DNA from: Bifidobacterium simiarum
GTDB taxonomy: Bacteria; Actinomycetota; Actinomycetes; Actinomycetales; Bifidobacteriaceae
Direction of reading: 5' to 3'
Length of the DNA: 58,623 nucleotides
NCBI RefSeq assembly: GCF_002802905.1
Contig: NZ_PEBK01000013.1
Span: 1 to 58,623, forward strand
Shown here: in pieces, positions 42,712 to 50,217 of the stretch
Layout of the letters: each line of letters begins with the position of its first letter
How positions within the stretch are numbered: position 1 is the stretch's first letter
The notes under the pieces: model-generated
Database searches by the model: none
The model's input: only the letters and a program-made list of their open reading frames with translations
What the model was told of the DNA's origin: nothing
Position numbers and translations under genes: made by a program

Positions 42712-43833
42712 ATGACTCGAACGACCACACGCGCAGGCAGAAGCGTCGCCGGACGCCCCCGCGGCGGATCGGCGGCCTCGACCGCACTGGGCATCATCGC
42801 GGAGATCCTGATCACCATGGCCGCGGTCCTCGCCCTGTACATCGTCTGGCAGCTGTGGTGGACGGGAGCGGAAGCCGAAGCCGCCCAGACCGACCAGCGC
42901 AACGCCACCTCCTGGGTCGACCCCGCCAAGAACGGCAACGGCTACCGGATCGCCCCGAAACAGACCTCAGCCCCGCCCGTCCAGCCGCAGTCCGCCCAGA
43001 CCGGTGAGCTGATCGCCCAGCTGTATGTGCCCCGATTCGGACAGACCTGGCACCGCAATGTGGTCGAAGGCATCGACGCCTACCAGCTCTCCCGACACGG
43101 ACTGGGCCACTACCCCCAGTCACAGATGCCCGGACAGCTCGGCAACGTGGCCATCGCCGGCCACCGATCCGGATACGGCGAACCGCTCGCCCACGTCGAC
43201 ACCCTGCAAGCCGGCGACAAGATCATCATCCGTACCAAGGACTACTGGTACGTCTACAGCTACACCGACTACACAATCGTCACCCCGGACCACACCGAAG
43301 TCGTCGCCGCCGTACCGAACGAACCCGGCGCCACCCCTACCGAACGGTACGTGACGCTCACCACCTGCGAACCGCGATACACCACCGCCACCCACCGATG
43401 GATCTCCTACGGCAAATTCGACTACTGGGCCAAGGTCTCCGACGGCATCCCCAGCGAACTCGCCACCACCGGCGCCTCCGGATCCGTGCAGTTCACGCAG
43501 AACGCCGACGCCTCGCTCGAATCACGGATCGCCGCCTCCCTCGTCAACATCATCGTGGCGCTCGCCATCGCCTACGTGGTGGTCTACTGCTCCGCCCTGC
43601 TCGCATGGCGGTACCCGGCGCTGCGGGCCATCCGACTCGGCCACCGCCGCCCCTCCGGCAGCCTGTACGGCTGGATGTACCGTCTGCAGCCCGGTCCCGC
43701 CGCAATCCGCTGGGCACTCATGCTGATCGTGGCCGTCACCATCGTCGGCTGCCTGTTCGAATGGGCGTTCCCCTGGGCCGCGTCGAACATCCCGTACCTC
43801 AAGGTCACCTCGAACTTCGTGTCCGTGGAGTAG
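42712..43833 (+). CDS. srtE: Class E sortase
   Basis: 373 aa. An N-terminal TM segment (about 25-48) and a polar linker lead to the sortase domain. Catalytic His151 is in IAGHRSGYGEP, Cys219 and Arg222 in TLTTCEPR. Two C-terminal TM segments (about 270-300 and 335-355) with a basic loop follow. Class E sortases anchor LAXTG-type proteins to the cell wall in high-GC Gram-positives. AAGGA lies four to five bases before the ATG. Between DUF881 and trpG. A 17-base direct repeat sits at its stop codon. Confidence 0.92.
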   Translation: MTRTTTRAGRSVAGRPRGGSAASTALGIIAEILITMAAVLALYIVWQLWWTGAEAEAAQTDQRNATSWVDPAKNGNGYRIAPKQTSAPPVQPQSAQTGELIAQLYVPRFGQTWHRNVVEGIDAYQLSRHGLGHYPQSQMPGQLGNVAIAGHRSGYGEPLAHVDTLQAGDKIIIRTKDYWYVYSYTDYTIVTPDHTEVVAAVPNEPGATPTERYVTLTTCEPRYTTATHRWISYGKFDYWAKVSDGIPSELATTGASGSVQFTQNADASLESRIAASLVNIIVALAIAYVVVYCSALLAWRYPALRAIRLGHRRPSGSLYGWMYRLQPGPAAIRWALMLIVAVTIVGCLFEWAFPWAASNIPYLKVTSNFVSVE

Positions 43834-43865
43834 GGATGCCGGTGCATCTCGTGTCCGTGGAGTAG
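43817..43865. repeat. 17-bp direct repeat at the sortase stop codon
   Basis: TCGTGTCCGTGGAGTAG occurs at 43817-43833 (ending in the stop codon) and again at 43849-43865, so the gene's last five codons are copied just downstream. Confidence 0.7.
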
Positions 43866-43978
43866 ACGCGTCCGGCGTCACGCAACCGGCATACAGTAGG
43901 CTGTAACGTCAAACCGTCGCAAACCCGCCGATCCCGGGCATTGCGGCGGAGGGATACGCAATGCTCACGGGAGGGGCC

Positions 43979-44629
43979 ATGACTGATTCGGCACGCATAC
44001 TGGTCGTCGATAACTACGATTCGTTCGTCTACACCATCGTCGGATACCTCGAAACACTGGGCGCCACGCTCACCGTGGTCCGCAACGACGCCATCACCGC
44101 CGACCAGCCCGGACTGCTCGACGACTACGACGGCGTGCTGATCTCCCCCGGACCGGGCGCGCCCGCCGACTCCGGCGTCAGCGAAGATATGATCCGACTG
44201 TGCGCCAAGGAAAACAAGCCGATGTTCGGCGTCTGCCTCGGCATGCAGGCGCTCGCCGAAGTGTACGGCGCCACCGTCAGCCACGCGCCGACCATCATGC
44301 ACGGCAAGACCAGTCTGATCGAACATGTGGCCGACGGCGTCTTCGAAGGCGTGCCGAATCCGATGACCGCCACCCGCTACCATTCGCTGGCCGTCGAACC
44401 GGAATCATTGAAGGACCCGCTGGAGCTGATCGCCTGGACCAAGGACGATCACATCGTGCAGGGCCTGCACGTCAAGGGCAAGCCGATGTACGCCGTGCAG
44501 TTCCACCCCGAATCCGTGATGACCGAAGGCGGCTACCGTCTGCTGGCCAACTGGCTGGCCGTCTGCGGGCAGACCAACGCCGTTGAGAAGTCGGTTGGAC
44601 TCAAGCCAAAGGTGTCCCGCGAAGCCTGA
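43979..44629 (+). CDS. trpG: Anthranilate / aminodeoxychorismate synthase component II (glutamine amidotransferase)
   Basis: 216 aa class I glutamine amidotransferase. The catalytic Cys lies in FGVCLGMQAL and the His/Glu in VQFHPESVMTEGG; NYDSFVYTIVGYLETLG and ISPGPGAPADSG are typical of TrpG/PabA. It supplies ammonia to chorismate-utilising synthases for tryptophan or folate. GGGAGGG precedes the ATG at 43979 (frame open 18 bases earlier). Adjacent to pknB as in many actinobacteria, with the partner subunit not in this window, so the trpG or pabA role cannot be settled. Confidence 0.92.
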   Translation: MTDSARILVVDNYDSFVYTIVGYLETLGATLTVVRNDAITADQPGLLDDYDGVLISPGPGAPADSGVSEDMIRLCAKENKPMFGVCLGMQALAEVYGATVSHAPTIMHGKTSLIEHVADGVFEGVPNPMTATRYHSLAVEPESLKDPLELIAWTKDDHIVQGLHVKGKPMYAVQFHPESVMTEGGYRLLANWLAVCGQTNAVEKSVGLKPKVSREA

Positions 44630-44649
44630 GTCCGTCGTGCAATGTGGTC

Positions 44650-44724
44650 GACTGGGAGGTGTGGCGTCCGACACACTCAAGGCCGTTCGGCCAAGCCTAC
44701 GGTCGGACACCACACCTCCCAGTC
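44650..44724. repeat. Long hairpin after trpG
   Basis: GACTGGGAGGTGTGG (44650-44664) and CCACACCTCCCAGTC (44710-44724) are perfect 15-bp complements. TCCGAC/GTCGGA lies inside and GGCC-GTTC-GGCC is nested at 44681-44692. It is a probable terminator or structured transcript end. Confidence 0.7.
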
Positions 44725-44761
44725 TCCGGCCCGGCGACTCGGTTTCGGGTTGGAGCGAAGA

Positions 44762-44910
44762 GGGGGCTTCCCCCTAGGGCTGAGTCCGTTAAAGAAACAC
44801 CGGAGGTGTTTCTAGGACTCAGACTCGCCGACAGGCGAGTGGGAAGAGCGCGACCGCTAGGTCGTCCGTTCCTGCGGCTGAAGCTGTCGGCTGCGCCGAC
44901 TGATGAGGGC
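44762..44910. repeat. REP-like pair R4 interrupted by a 100-base hairpin cluster
   Basis: The left part GGGCTTCCCCCT (about 44764-44775) and right part GAAGCTGTCGGCTGCGCCGAC then TGATGAGGG (to 44909) match the REP-like element R2, but about 100 bases lie between. They contain four perfect hairpins: CTGAGTCC/GGACTCAG, AGAAACACC/GGTGTTTCT, ACTCGCC/GGCGAGT and CGACC/GGTCG. Confidence 0.6.
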
Positions 44911-44941
44911 ATGTAAACGGTCCTTCACCCGTCGCAATATG

Positions 44942-44978
44942 ACTGTGGGGCCCGGAGAATCACTCTCCGGGCCCCACA
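44942..44978 (-). terminator. Terminator after pknB operon
   Basis: CTGTGGGGCCCGGAGA (44942-44957) and TCTCCGGGCCCCACAG (44963-44978) are perfect 16-bp complements, 52 bases after the pknB stop. Confidence 0.8.
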
Positions 44979-45029
44979 GCCATTGTCGGTGAGCCGAGCG
45001 CGGCGATCACTCTACGATCAATCGATCGC

Positions 45030-47240
45030 CTACTCCACGGTGACCACCAAGGTGTTGCCGTTCTTCGTGACCGACTTCACCTTGGCGTTGTCGTCGCCGG
45101 TTCCGCTGATCGTGTACGTGACGCTGTTCGAGTTGAGGATCTGCTTCGCCTCGGCCTGCGTCTTGCCCACGATGCCGTACTGGTCGTCGCTGCTGCTGTT
45201 CGAGCTGTCGCTGCTGCTGGAGCTGCTGTTGCTGGAGCTCGGGCTGGGCGAGCTGCTCGACGAAGCCTGCGTCGTCAGCGTGATCGTCGAACCCTTGTCG
45301 ACCTGACCGTTGGACGGGCTCTGCGCGGTCACCTTGGCGTTGTCGTCCGAGGATCCGCTCACCTTCACGCTGAAGTCGCCCAGTGCGGCCTTCGCCTCGG
45401 CAAGAGTCTTGCCCACCACGTTCGGTACGGAGGTCTTCTCGGCGCCGGAGGAGACGTACAGCGTGACCGTGGAGCCCTGATCCACCTTCATACCCTCACC
45501 GGGGTCGGTGCGGGTCACGGAACCACTGGGCACCGAGGAGGAGTTCTCCTGCTGTACCGTGGCCGAAAGACCGGCGTCCTCGAGCTTCTTCGTGGCCGCG
45601 CTTTCGTCGGTGCCGACCAGTCCTTCGGGCACGGAGGTCATGCCGGAGGAGATGTAGATCATGATGGTCGTACCCTTCGGCTGCGTGGTGCCGGAAGCCG
45701 GGTTGGTACGGGTCACATGGTCCTTCTCCACGTCGGCGCTGTCCTCGGTGGTGGCGGTGCTGCTCACGGTGAAGCCGAGCTTCTCAAGCTGGGTCTTGGC
45801 TTCCTCCTGCGTATCGCCCTTCAGATCCGGCACGGCCACCTGACCGGGGCCGGTGGAGTACCACAGCGTCACCGCGGTACCCTTCTCGGCCTTTTCGCCG
45901 CCGGCCGGGCTCTGCTTGGTGAAGGTGCCCTTCTCCTTCGAGGAGTTGTCGTCGTCCTTGGTCTGGCAGGTGAAGCCAGCGTCCTTGACCTTTTCGCAGG
46001 CCAGTTCCTTCGACATCGCCTCGCTGATCGTCGGCACAGTGCCCATGTCGGCCTGACCGCCCTTGAACATGAACCATGCGCCGGCAGCCACGGCCGCCAC
46101 CACGAGCAGGCCGATGATCGTGCCGATGATGGCCTTCTTCCGTCGCTTGGCCTTGGCCGCCGCCGCTCGCTGATCGGAACGGGACCCCGATCCGGACGTG
46201 GGCGGCGTCTGCGGCGGATCGTTCAGCGGGTTGAACGCCACGGTCTCACCACCGCCGTTACCGTTGCCTCCCGGAGTAGCGGTCGGCGGCGTCAGCACCT
46301 GGGTCGCGCCGATGTCCTTGCGGCCCTTGGCGTTGGCCAGATCGGTCAGCGGGTTGAACGCGGCCGCCACCGGGGTGCCGCCGTTCATCAGGGCGAGGAT
46401 GTCGCCGCGGAACTCGGTGGCTGTGGTGTAGCGGTTCTGACGGTCCTTGGCCATGGCCTTGGCGCAGATCGAATCCCACAGCTTCGGCAGACCGGGCACG
46501 ATCGCGCTCGGGGGAGTGGCGACCTCGGAAACGTGCTGGAAGGCGATGGCCACGGCGGAGTCGCCGGTGAACGGTGGCCGGCCGGTCAGCATTTCGTACA
46601 GCACGCAGCCTGCCGAGTACAGGTCGGAGCGCATGTCCACGTTCTCGCCGCGGGCCTGCTCCGGGCTCAGGTACTGCGCGGTGCCGACCACGCCCTGCGA
46701 CTGGGTCATGGTGGCGGAGGAGTCGTCGAGCGCGCGGGCGATGCCGAAGTCCATCACCTTGACCACACCCTGATCACTGATCATGATGTTGCCGGGCTTG
46801 ATGTCACGGTGGATGATGCCCATGCGGTGCGAGTACTCCAGGGCGCCGAGCACGCCGAGCATCACCTGTTCGGCGTCGCGCTGGCTGAGCGCGCCGTTGG
46901 CCTTGAGGATGTCGCGCAGCGTCTGGCCCTGCACGTACTCCATGACCAGATACGGCACGCTGACGTCGCGGCCGGCATCGTCCTTGATGTCCTCTTCGCC
47001 GGAATCGTAGATCGAGACGATGTTCGGATTGTTCAGCGAAGCCACCGAATGCGCCTCGCGGCGGAACCGTTCGATGAAGATCGGGTCACTGGCCAGATCC
47101 GCACGCATGATTTTGATGGCGACGGTACGGCCCAGACGCGTGTCGGTGCCGACATGCACCTCGGCCATGCCTCCATGTCCGACGAGGTTGCCGACGGTGT
47201 ATCTGCCCCCGGCCAATGATGCAGGGATGTACATGCTCAT
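45030..47240 (-). CDS. pknB: Serine/threonine protein kinase with PASTA repeats (PknB)
   Basis: 736 aa. Kinase domain at about residues 14-275: G-loop VGHGGMAEV, Lys43 in AIKIM, HRDIKPGN, DFGIA and the activation-loop-to-APE-like region TAQYLSPEQARGE. After a Pro/Gly-rich juxtamembrane linker there is one TM (about 372-392) and extracellular PASTA repeats (about five, each starting VPxx...GxTxxEAxxxL), ending in a Ser-rich segment and a final PASTA. It senses muropeptide/lipid II and controls growth. GGAGGG precedes the ATG. Overlaps the pknA stop by four bases (ATGA). Confidence 0.95.
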   Translation of the reverse strand: MSMYIPASLAGGRYTVGNLVGHGGMAEVHVGTDTRLGRTVAIKIMRADLASDPIFIERFRREAHSVASLNNPNIVSIYDSGEEDIKDDAGRDVSVPYLVMEYVQGQTLRDILKANGALSQRDAEQVMLGVLGALEYSHRMGIIHRDIKPGNIMISDQGVVKVMDFGIARALDDSSATMTQSQGVVGTAQYLSPEQARGENVDMRSDLYSAGCVLYEMLTGRPPFTGDSAVAIAFQHVSEVATPPSAIVPGLPKLWDSICAKAMAKDRQNRYTTATEFRGDILALMNGGTPVAAAFNPLTDLANAKGRKDIGATQVLTPPTATPGGNGNGGGETVAFNPLNDPPQTPPTSGSGSRSDQRAAAAKAKRRKKAIIGTIIGLLVVAAVAAGAWFMFKGGQADMGTVPTISEAMSKELACEKVKDAGFTCQTKDDDNSSKEKGTFTKQSPAGGEKAEKGTAVTLWYSTGPGQVAVPDLKGDTQEEAKTQLEKLGFTVSSTATTEDSADVEKDHVTRTNPASGTTQPKGTTIMIYISSGMTSVPEGLVGTDESAATKKLEDAGLSATVQQENSSSVPSGSVTRTDPGEGMKVDQGSTVTLYVSSGAEKTSVPNVVGKTLAEAKAALGDFSVKVSGSSDDNAKVTAQSPSNGQVDKGSTITLTTQASSSSSPSPSSSNSSSSSSDSSNSSSDDQYGIVGKTQAEAKQILNSNSVTYTISGTGDDNAKVKSVTKNGNTLVVTVE

Positions 47241-48757
47241 CGGGACCCTCCCCTCTCTGTGCTCTCGTTGTTGTTCAAGTCGTTGTTGATTACTGCTCGC
47301 GGCGTGTCCGTGGTCTGCTCGACTGAGCCGCCCGATGCGTTGCCGCCCGATATGTCGCCTATGTCGCCGCCGGATACGTCGCCGCCGGAGACCTCAGGTG
47401 CCGGGCCGTTCGGCGTCTCTCCCGCCTTCGGCTCGGTCTCCGGGGGATTGCCTCCCGGAGGATTGCCGCCCAGCGGATCCGCGACCGGCAGGGTATCCAC
47501 CATGGGATCCGGCGCGACGCTTACGGTCGGAATGTCCGATGTGGCCAGCAGGCCGTTCCCGTCGGCGCCGTCGTGCCGGCCCATCTGCGAGATCTGCTCG
47601 GCCTGCGTCTCCAGCGCCTCCAGCTGGGCCATCAGCTTCGCCTCACGCCGCTGCTCCGGCGTGGAGGGGACGGCCACATGCTGGGTGCCGGCCGGCGCAT
47701 AGCCCGGCGGAGTCTGGGATCGTCCGTCCGGATCCCCCGGCGTCGTGGAGACGGGATCCGGACCGTTCGATGCTCCGGCTGCTCCGGCTGTTCCCTGCGC
47801 GGCGTCGGGCCTGATCTTCGACGCCCAGTCCGCCGCGGAGAAGAACTGCAGTGGGCGGTGGGGCCGACTGGCGATCTTGCGGGTGGAGGCGCCGTGCGGA
47901 TTGTTCAGCGCCGCCGCCTTCAGGGTCTGCTGGTCCAGCAGACGACGTTCGATCTTCGCCAGGGTGCGCGAGACCACCAGCGCGTTTGCCGGACGGTCCT
48001 GCGGCTCCTTGGCCAGCATGGTCATCACGAATTCGCGCAGCTGCCAGTCGAGGTTCTCGGGCAGCGGCGGCACCGGATCGTTCACATGGGCGGCCGCGAT
48101 GTCCACCGGGGTCGCGCCGGTGAACGGGCGGTGGCCGCACAAGCCCTCATAGGCCACCACGCCCAGCGAATAGATGTCGGACTGCGGCGTGGCATGCTCG
48201 CCCTGAGCCTGCTCGGGGGAGATGTACTGGGCGGTGCCCACCACCATGCCGTCCTGCGTGATCTGCGCCTGATTGGTGGAGTACGAGACGCCGAAGTCGG
48301 TGATCTTCACCTCGCCGGATTCCGACACCATGATGTTCGCCGGCTTCACGTCGCGGTGGATCACGCCATGCGAATGCGCCACATACAGGCCGCGGGCGGT
48401 CTGGATCAGGATCGGCAGCAGCTCGGTGGCCTCCAGCGGCGCGCGCTGCTTGTAGATCTCGGCCAGCGACTGGTTCGGCACGTATTCCATGATCAGGAAT
48501 CCGATGCGGTCGTGCTCGTAGTATTCGAACAGCGCCGCGATGTTCGGGTGCGCGAGGTTCGCGGAGTTATGCGCCTCGGTACGAAGCCTCCTGAGCTTGG
48601 CCTCCTCGTCGGGCAGATCGCCGCGCAGCGCCTTGATCGCCACCGGGCGTTCCAGCTCGATGTCGTAGCCCTTCCACACTTCGCCCATACCGCCCTGAGC
48701 CAGTCGTTGGTCCAGACGGTATCGCCGGTGGATCAGTTGTCCCTCTACCAGTCTCAT
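47237..48757 (-). CDS. pknA: Serine/threonine protein kinase (PknA)
   Basis: 506 aa. Kinase domain at about 12-280: LAQGGMGEVWKG, Lys42 in AIKAL, HRDVKPANIM, DFGVSYS, GTAQYISPEQAQGE. The C-terminal half is Pro/Gly-rich with repeats of SGGDVSGGDIGDISGG. I see no TM segment, unlike mycobacterial PknA, so the kinase may be cytosolic or partner-tethered. It would phosphorylate division and wall-synthesis proteins. The start codon overlaps pbpA's stop (ATGA). Confidence 0.92.
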   Translation of the reverse strand: MRLVEGQLIHRRYRLDQRLAQGGMGEVWKGYDIELERPVAIKALRGDLPDEEAKLRRLRTEAHNSANLAHPNIAALFEYYEHDRIGFLIMEYVPNQSLAEIYKQRAPLEATELLPILIQTARGLYVAHSHGVIHRDVKPANIMVSESGEVKITDFGVSYSTNQAQITQDGMVVGTAQYISPEQAQGEHATPQSDIYSLGVVAYEGLCGHRPFTGATPVDIAAAHVNDPVPPLPENLDWQLREFVMTMLAKEPQDRPANALVVSRTLAKIERRLLDQQTLKAAALNNPHGASTRKIASRPHRPLQFFSAADWASKIRPDAAQGTAGAAGASNGPDPVSTTPGDPDGRSQTPPGYAPAGTQHVAVPSTPEQRREAKLMAQLEALETQAEQISQMGRHDGADGNGLLATSDIPTVSVAPDPMVDTLPVADPLGGNPPGGNPPETEPKAGETPNGPAPEVSGGDVSGGDIGDISGGNASGGSVEQTTDTPRAVINNDLNNNESTERGGSR

Positions 48758-50217
48758 TGCTTCAAGGCCTCCTGCATGATCTGCTGCATAATAGGTCCTG
48801 CCGCTTCGGAACCGAAGGCGTTGACGTTGTGCACCACCACGGCCACGGCGATCTTGGGGTCGTCGGCGGGCGCGAAACCGGTGATCCAGGAATCGTTGGC
48901 GCTGTTGTTGCCGATCTGTGCGGTGCCGGTCTTCGCCGCCACCTTGGTGCCGTCGATCTGCAGCTGGGGGTCCTCCTTCGTGATCACCGCCTGCATCATC
49001 GTGTTGAGCTTCGATGCGGTCTCCTTGGAGAACGCTTGCGAGAACTTCGACGGGGCGTTTTCGCTCACCACGGTCAGGTCGCTCGAGCGCACGCGGTCCA
49101 CCAGCGTGGGCTGCATCATCGTGCCGTCGTTCGCCACCGCGGAGGCGATCATGGCGTTGAGCAGCGGGGTCTCCAGCGTGTCTCCCTGGCCGATCGAGGC
49201 CAGTGCCAGACGATCGGCCGAGGTCGCGGTGGGGAACTTCGAGGCGGTGGCCTTCATGGTCAGGCCGGAGGAGCTCGTGCCGTCCACGGTGATCGAGGTG
49301 CCGAAGCCCATCTTCTTGGCCTGCTCGGCCACGGTGTCCTGACCGAGGGTGACGCCGAGCTGGGCGAACGCCGTGTTGGAGGAGTAGGCGAAGGCGTCGA
49401 GCAGCGGCATCTTGCCGTTGCTGCCGTTCGCCGCGGACGACGTGTTGGTCAGTGCGGTCACCGTGCCGGGCAGCGTGTACGAGGCGCCGGACGGCACCGA
49501 GGTGTTGGTGTCGTACTTGCCGCTTTCGAGCGCGGCGGCGGCGACCACGATCTTGAACGTGGATCCCGGCGGGTACAGCTCGCTGGTGGCCCGGTTGAGC
49601 ATCGGATTGCTCTGGTCGGTGATCAGCGAGGAGTAGGCCTTGTTCACCTGAGTGGTGTTGTGGCTGGCCAGCGAGTTCGGGTCATAGCTCGGCGTGCTCA
49701 CCATGGCCAGAATGCGGCCGGTGTCGGGTTCCATGGCCACCACGGCCCCCTGCTGGTCGCCGAGGAGCTGATAGGCCAGCTTCTGCAGCTTCGGGTCGAT
49801 GGAGGTCTCGATGGTGGCGCCCTTGTTTTCGGCCCCGGTGAACAGTGCCTTGAACTTCGCCAGCCACAGCTGGCTGTTCTCGCCGTTCAGCAGGGTGTTG
49901 CGGGAGGCCTCGATGCCGCGGTCGGCTCGGGTGGTCACCGAGAAGTAGCCGGTGACGGGCGCGTATACCGGACCGTTGGAGTAGGAACGCTGGTAGGCGA
50001 AGGCGTCGTCGCTTTTCTCCGATTTGGCGAGCACCGTGCCGTCGGAGGCGATGATCGAACCGCGCGGGCTGCCGTATTCGTGATACAGGGCACGCACGTT
50101 GCGCGGATCGGCATTGAGCGTATTCGCCTTGATCGCCATGATGATCGTGGTGGAAAGGCCGAGAATCGTGAACAGCGCGATCACCATGGTGAAGAGCTGA
50201 CGCAGTGACTTGTTCAT
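48754..50217 (-). CDS. pbpA: Penicillin-binding protein (class B transpeptidase), PbpA
   Basis: 487 aa. An N-terminal signal-anchor TM (about 8-30) is followed by the dimerisation region and the transpeptidase domain. Motifs are STFK (SxxK, active Ser), SSN (SxN) in AFAYSSNTAF and KTGTAQ near the C-terminus. It cross-links peptidoglycan with its cognate RodA/FtsW polymerase, whose gene lies immediately upstream (overlapping by four bases). It belongs to the pstP-rodA-pbpA-pknAB order conserved in actinobacteria. Confidence 0.95.
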   Translation of the reverse strand: MNKSLRQLFTMVIALFTILGLSTTIIMAIKANTLNADPRNVRALYHEYGSPRGSIIASDGTVLAKSEKSDDAFAYQRSYSNGPVYAPVTGYFSVTTRADRGIEASRNTLLNGENSQLWLAKFKALFTGAENKGATIETSIDPKLQKLAYQLLGDQQGAVVAMEPDTGRILAMVSTPSYDPNSLASHNTTQVNKAYSSLITDQSNPMLNRATSELYPPGSTFKIVVAAAALESGKYDTNTSVPSGASYTLPGTVTALTNTSSAANGSNGKMPLLDAFAYSSNTAFAQLGVTLGQDTVAEQAKKMGFGTSITVDGTSSSGLTMKATASKFPTATSADRLALASIGQGDTLETPLLNAMIASAVANDGTMMQPTLVDRVRSSDLTVVSENAPSKFSQAFSKETASKLNTMMQAVITKEDPQLQIDGTKVAAKTGTAQIGNNSANDSWITGFAPADDPKIAVAVVVHNVNAFGSEAAGPIMQQIMQEALKQ

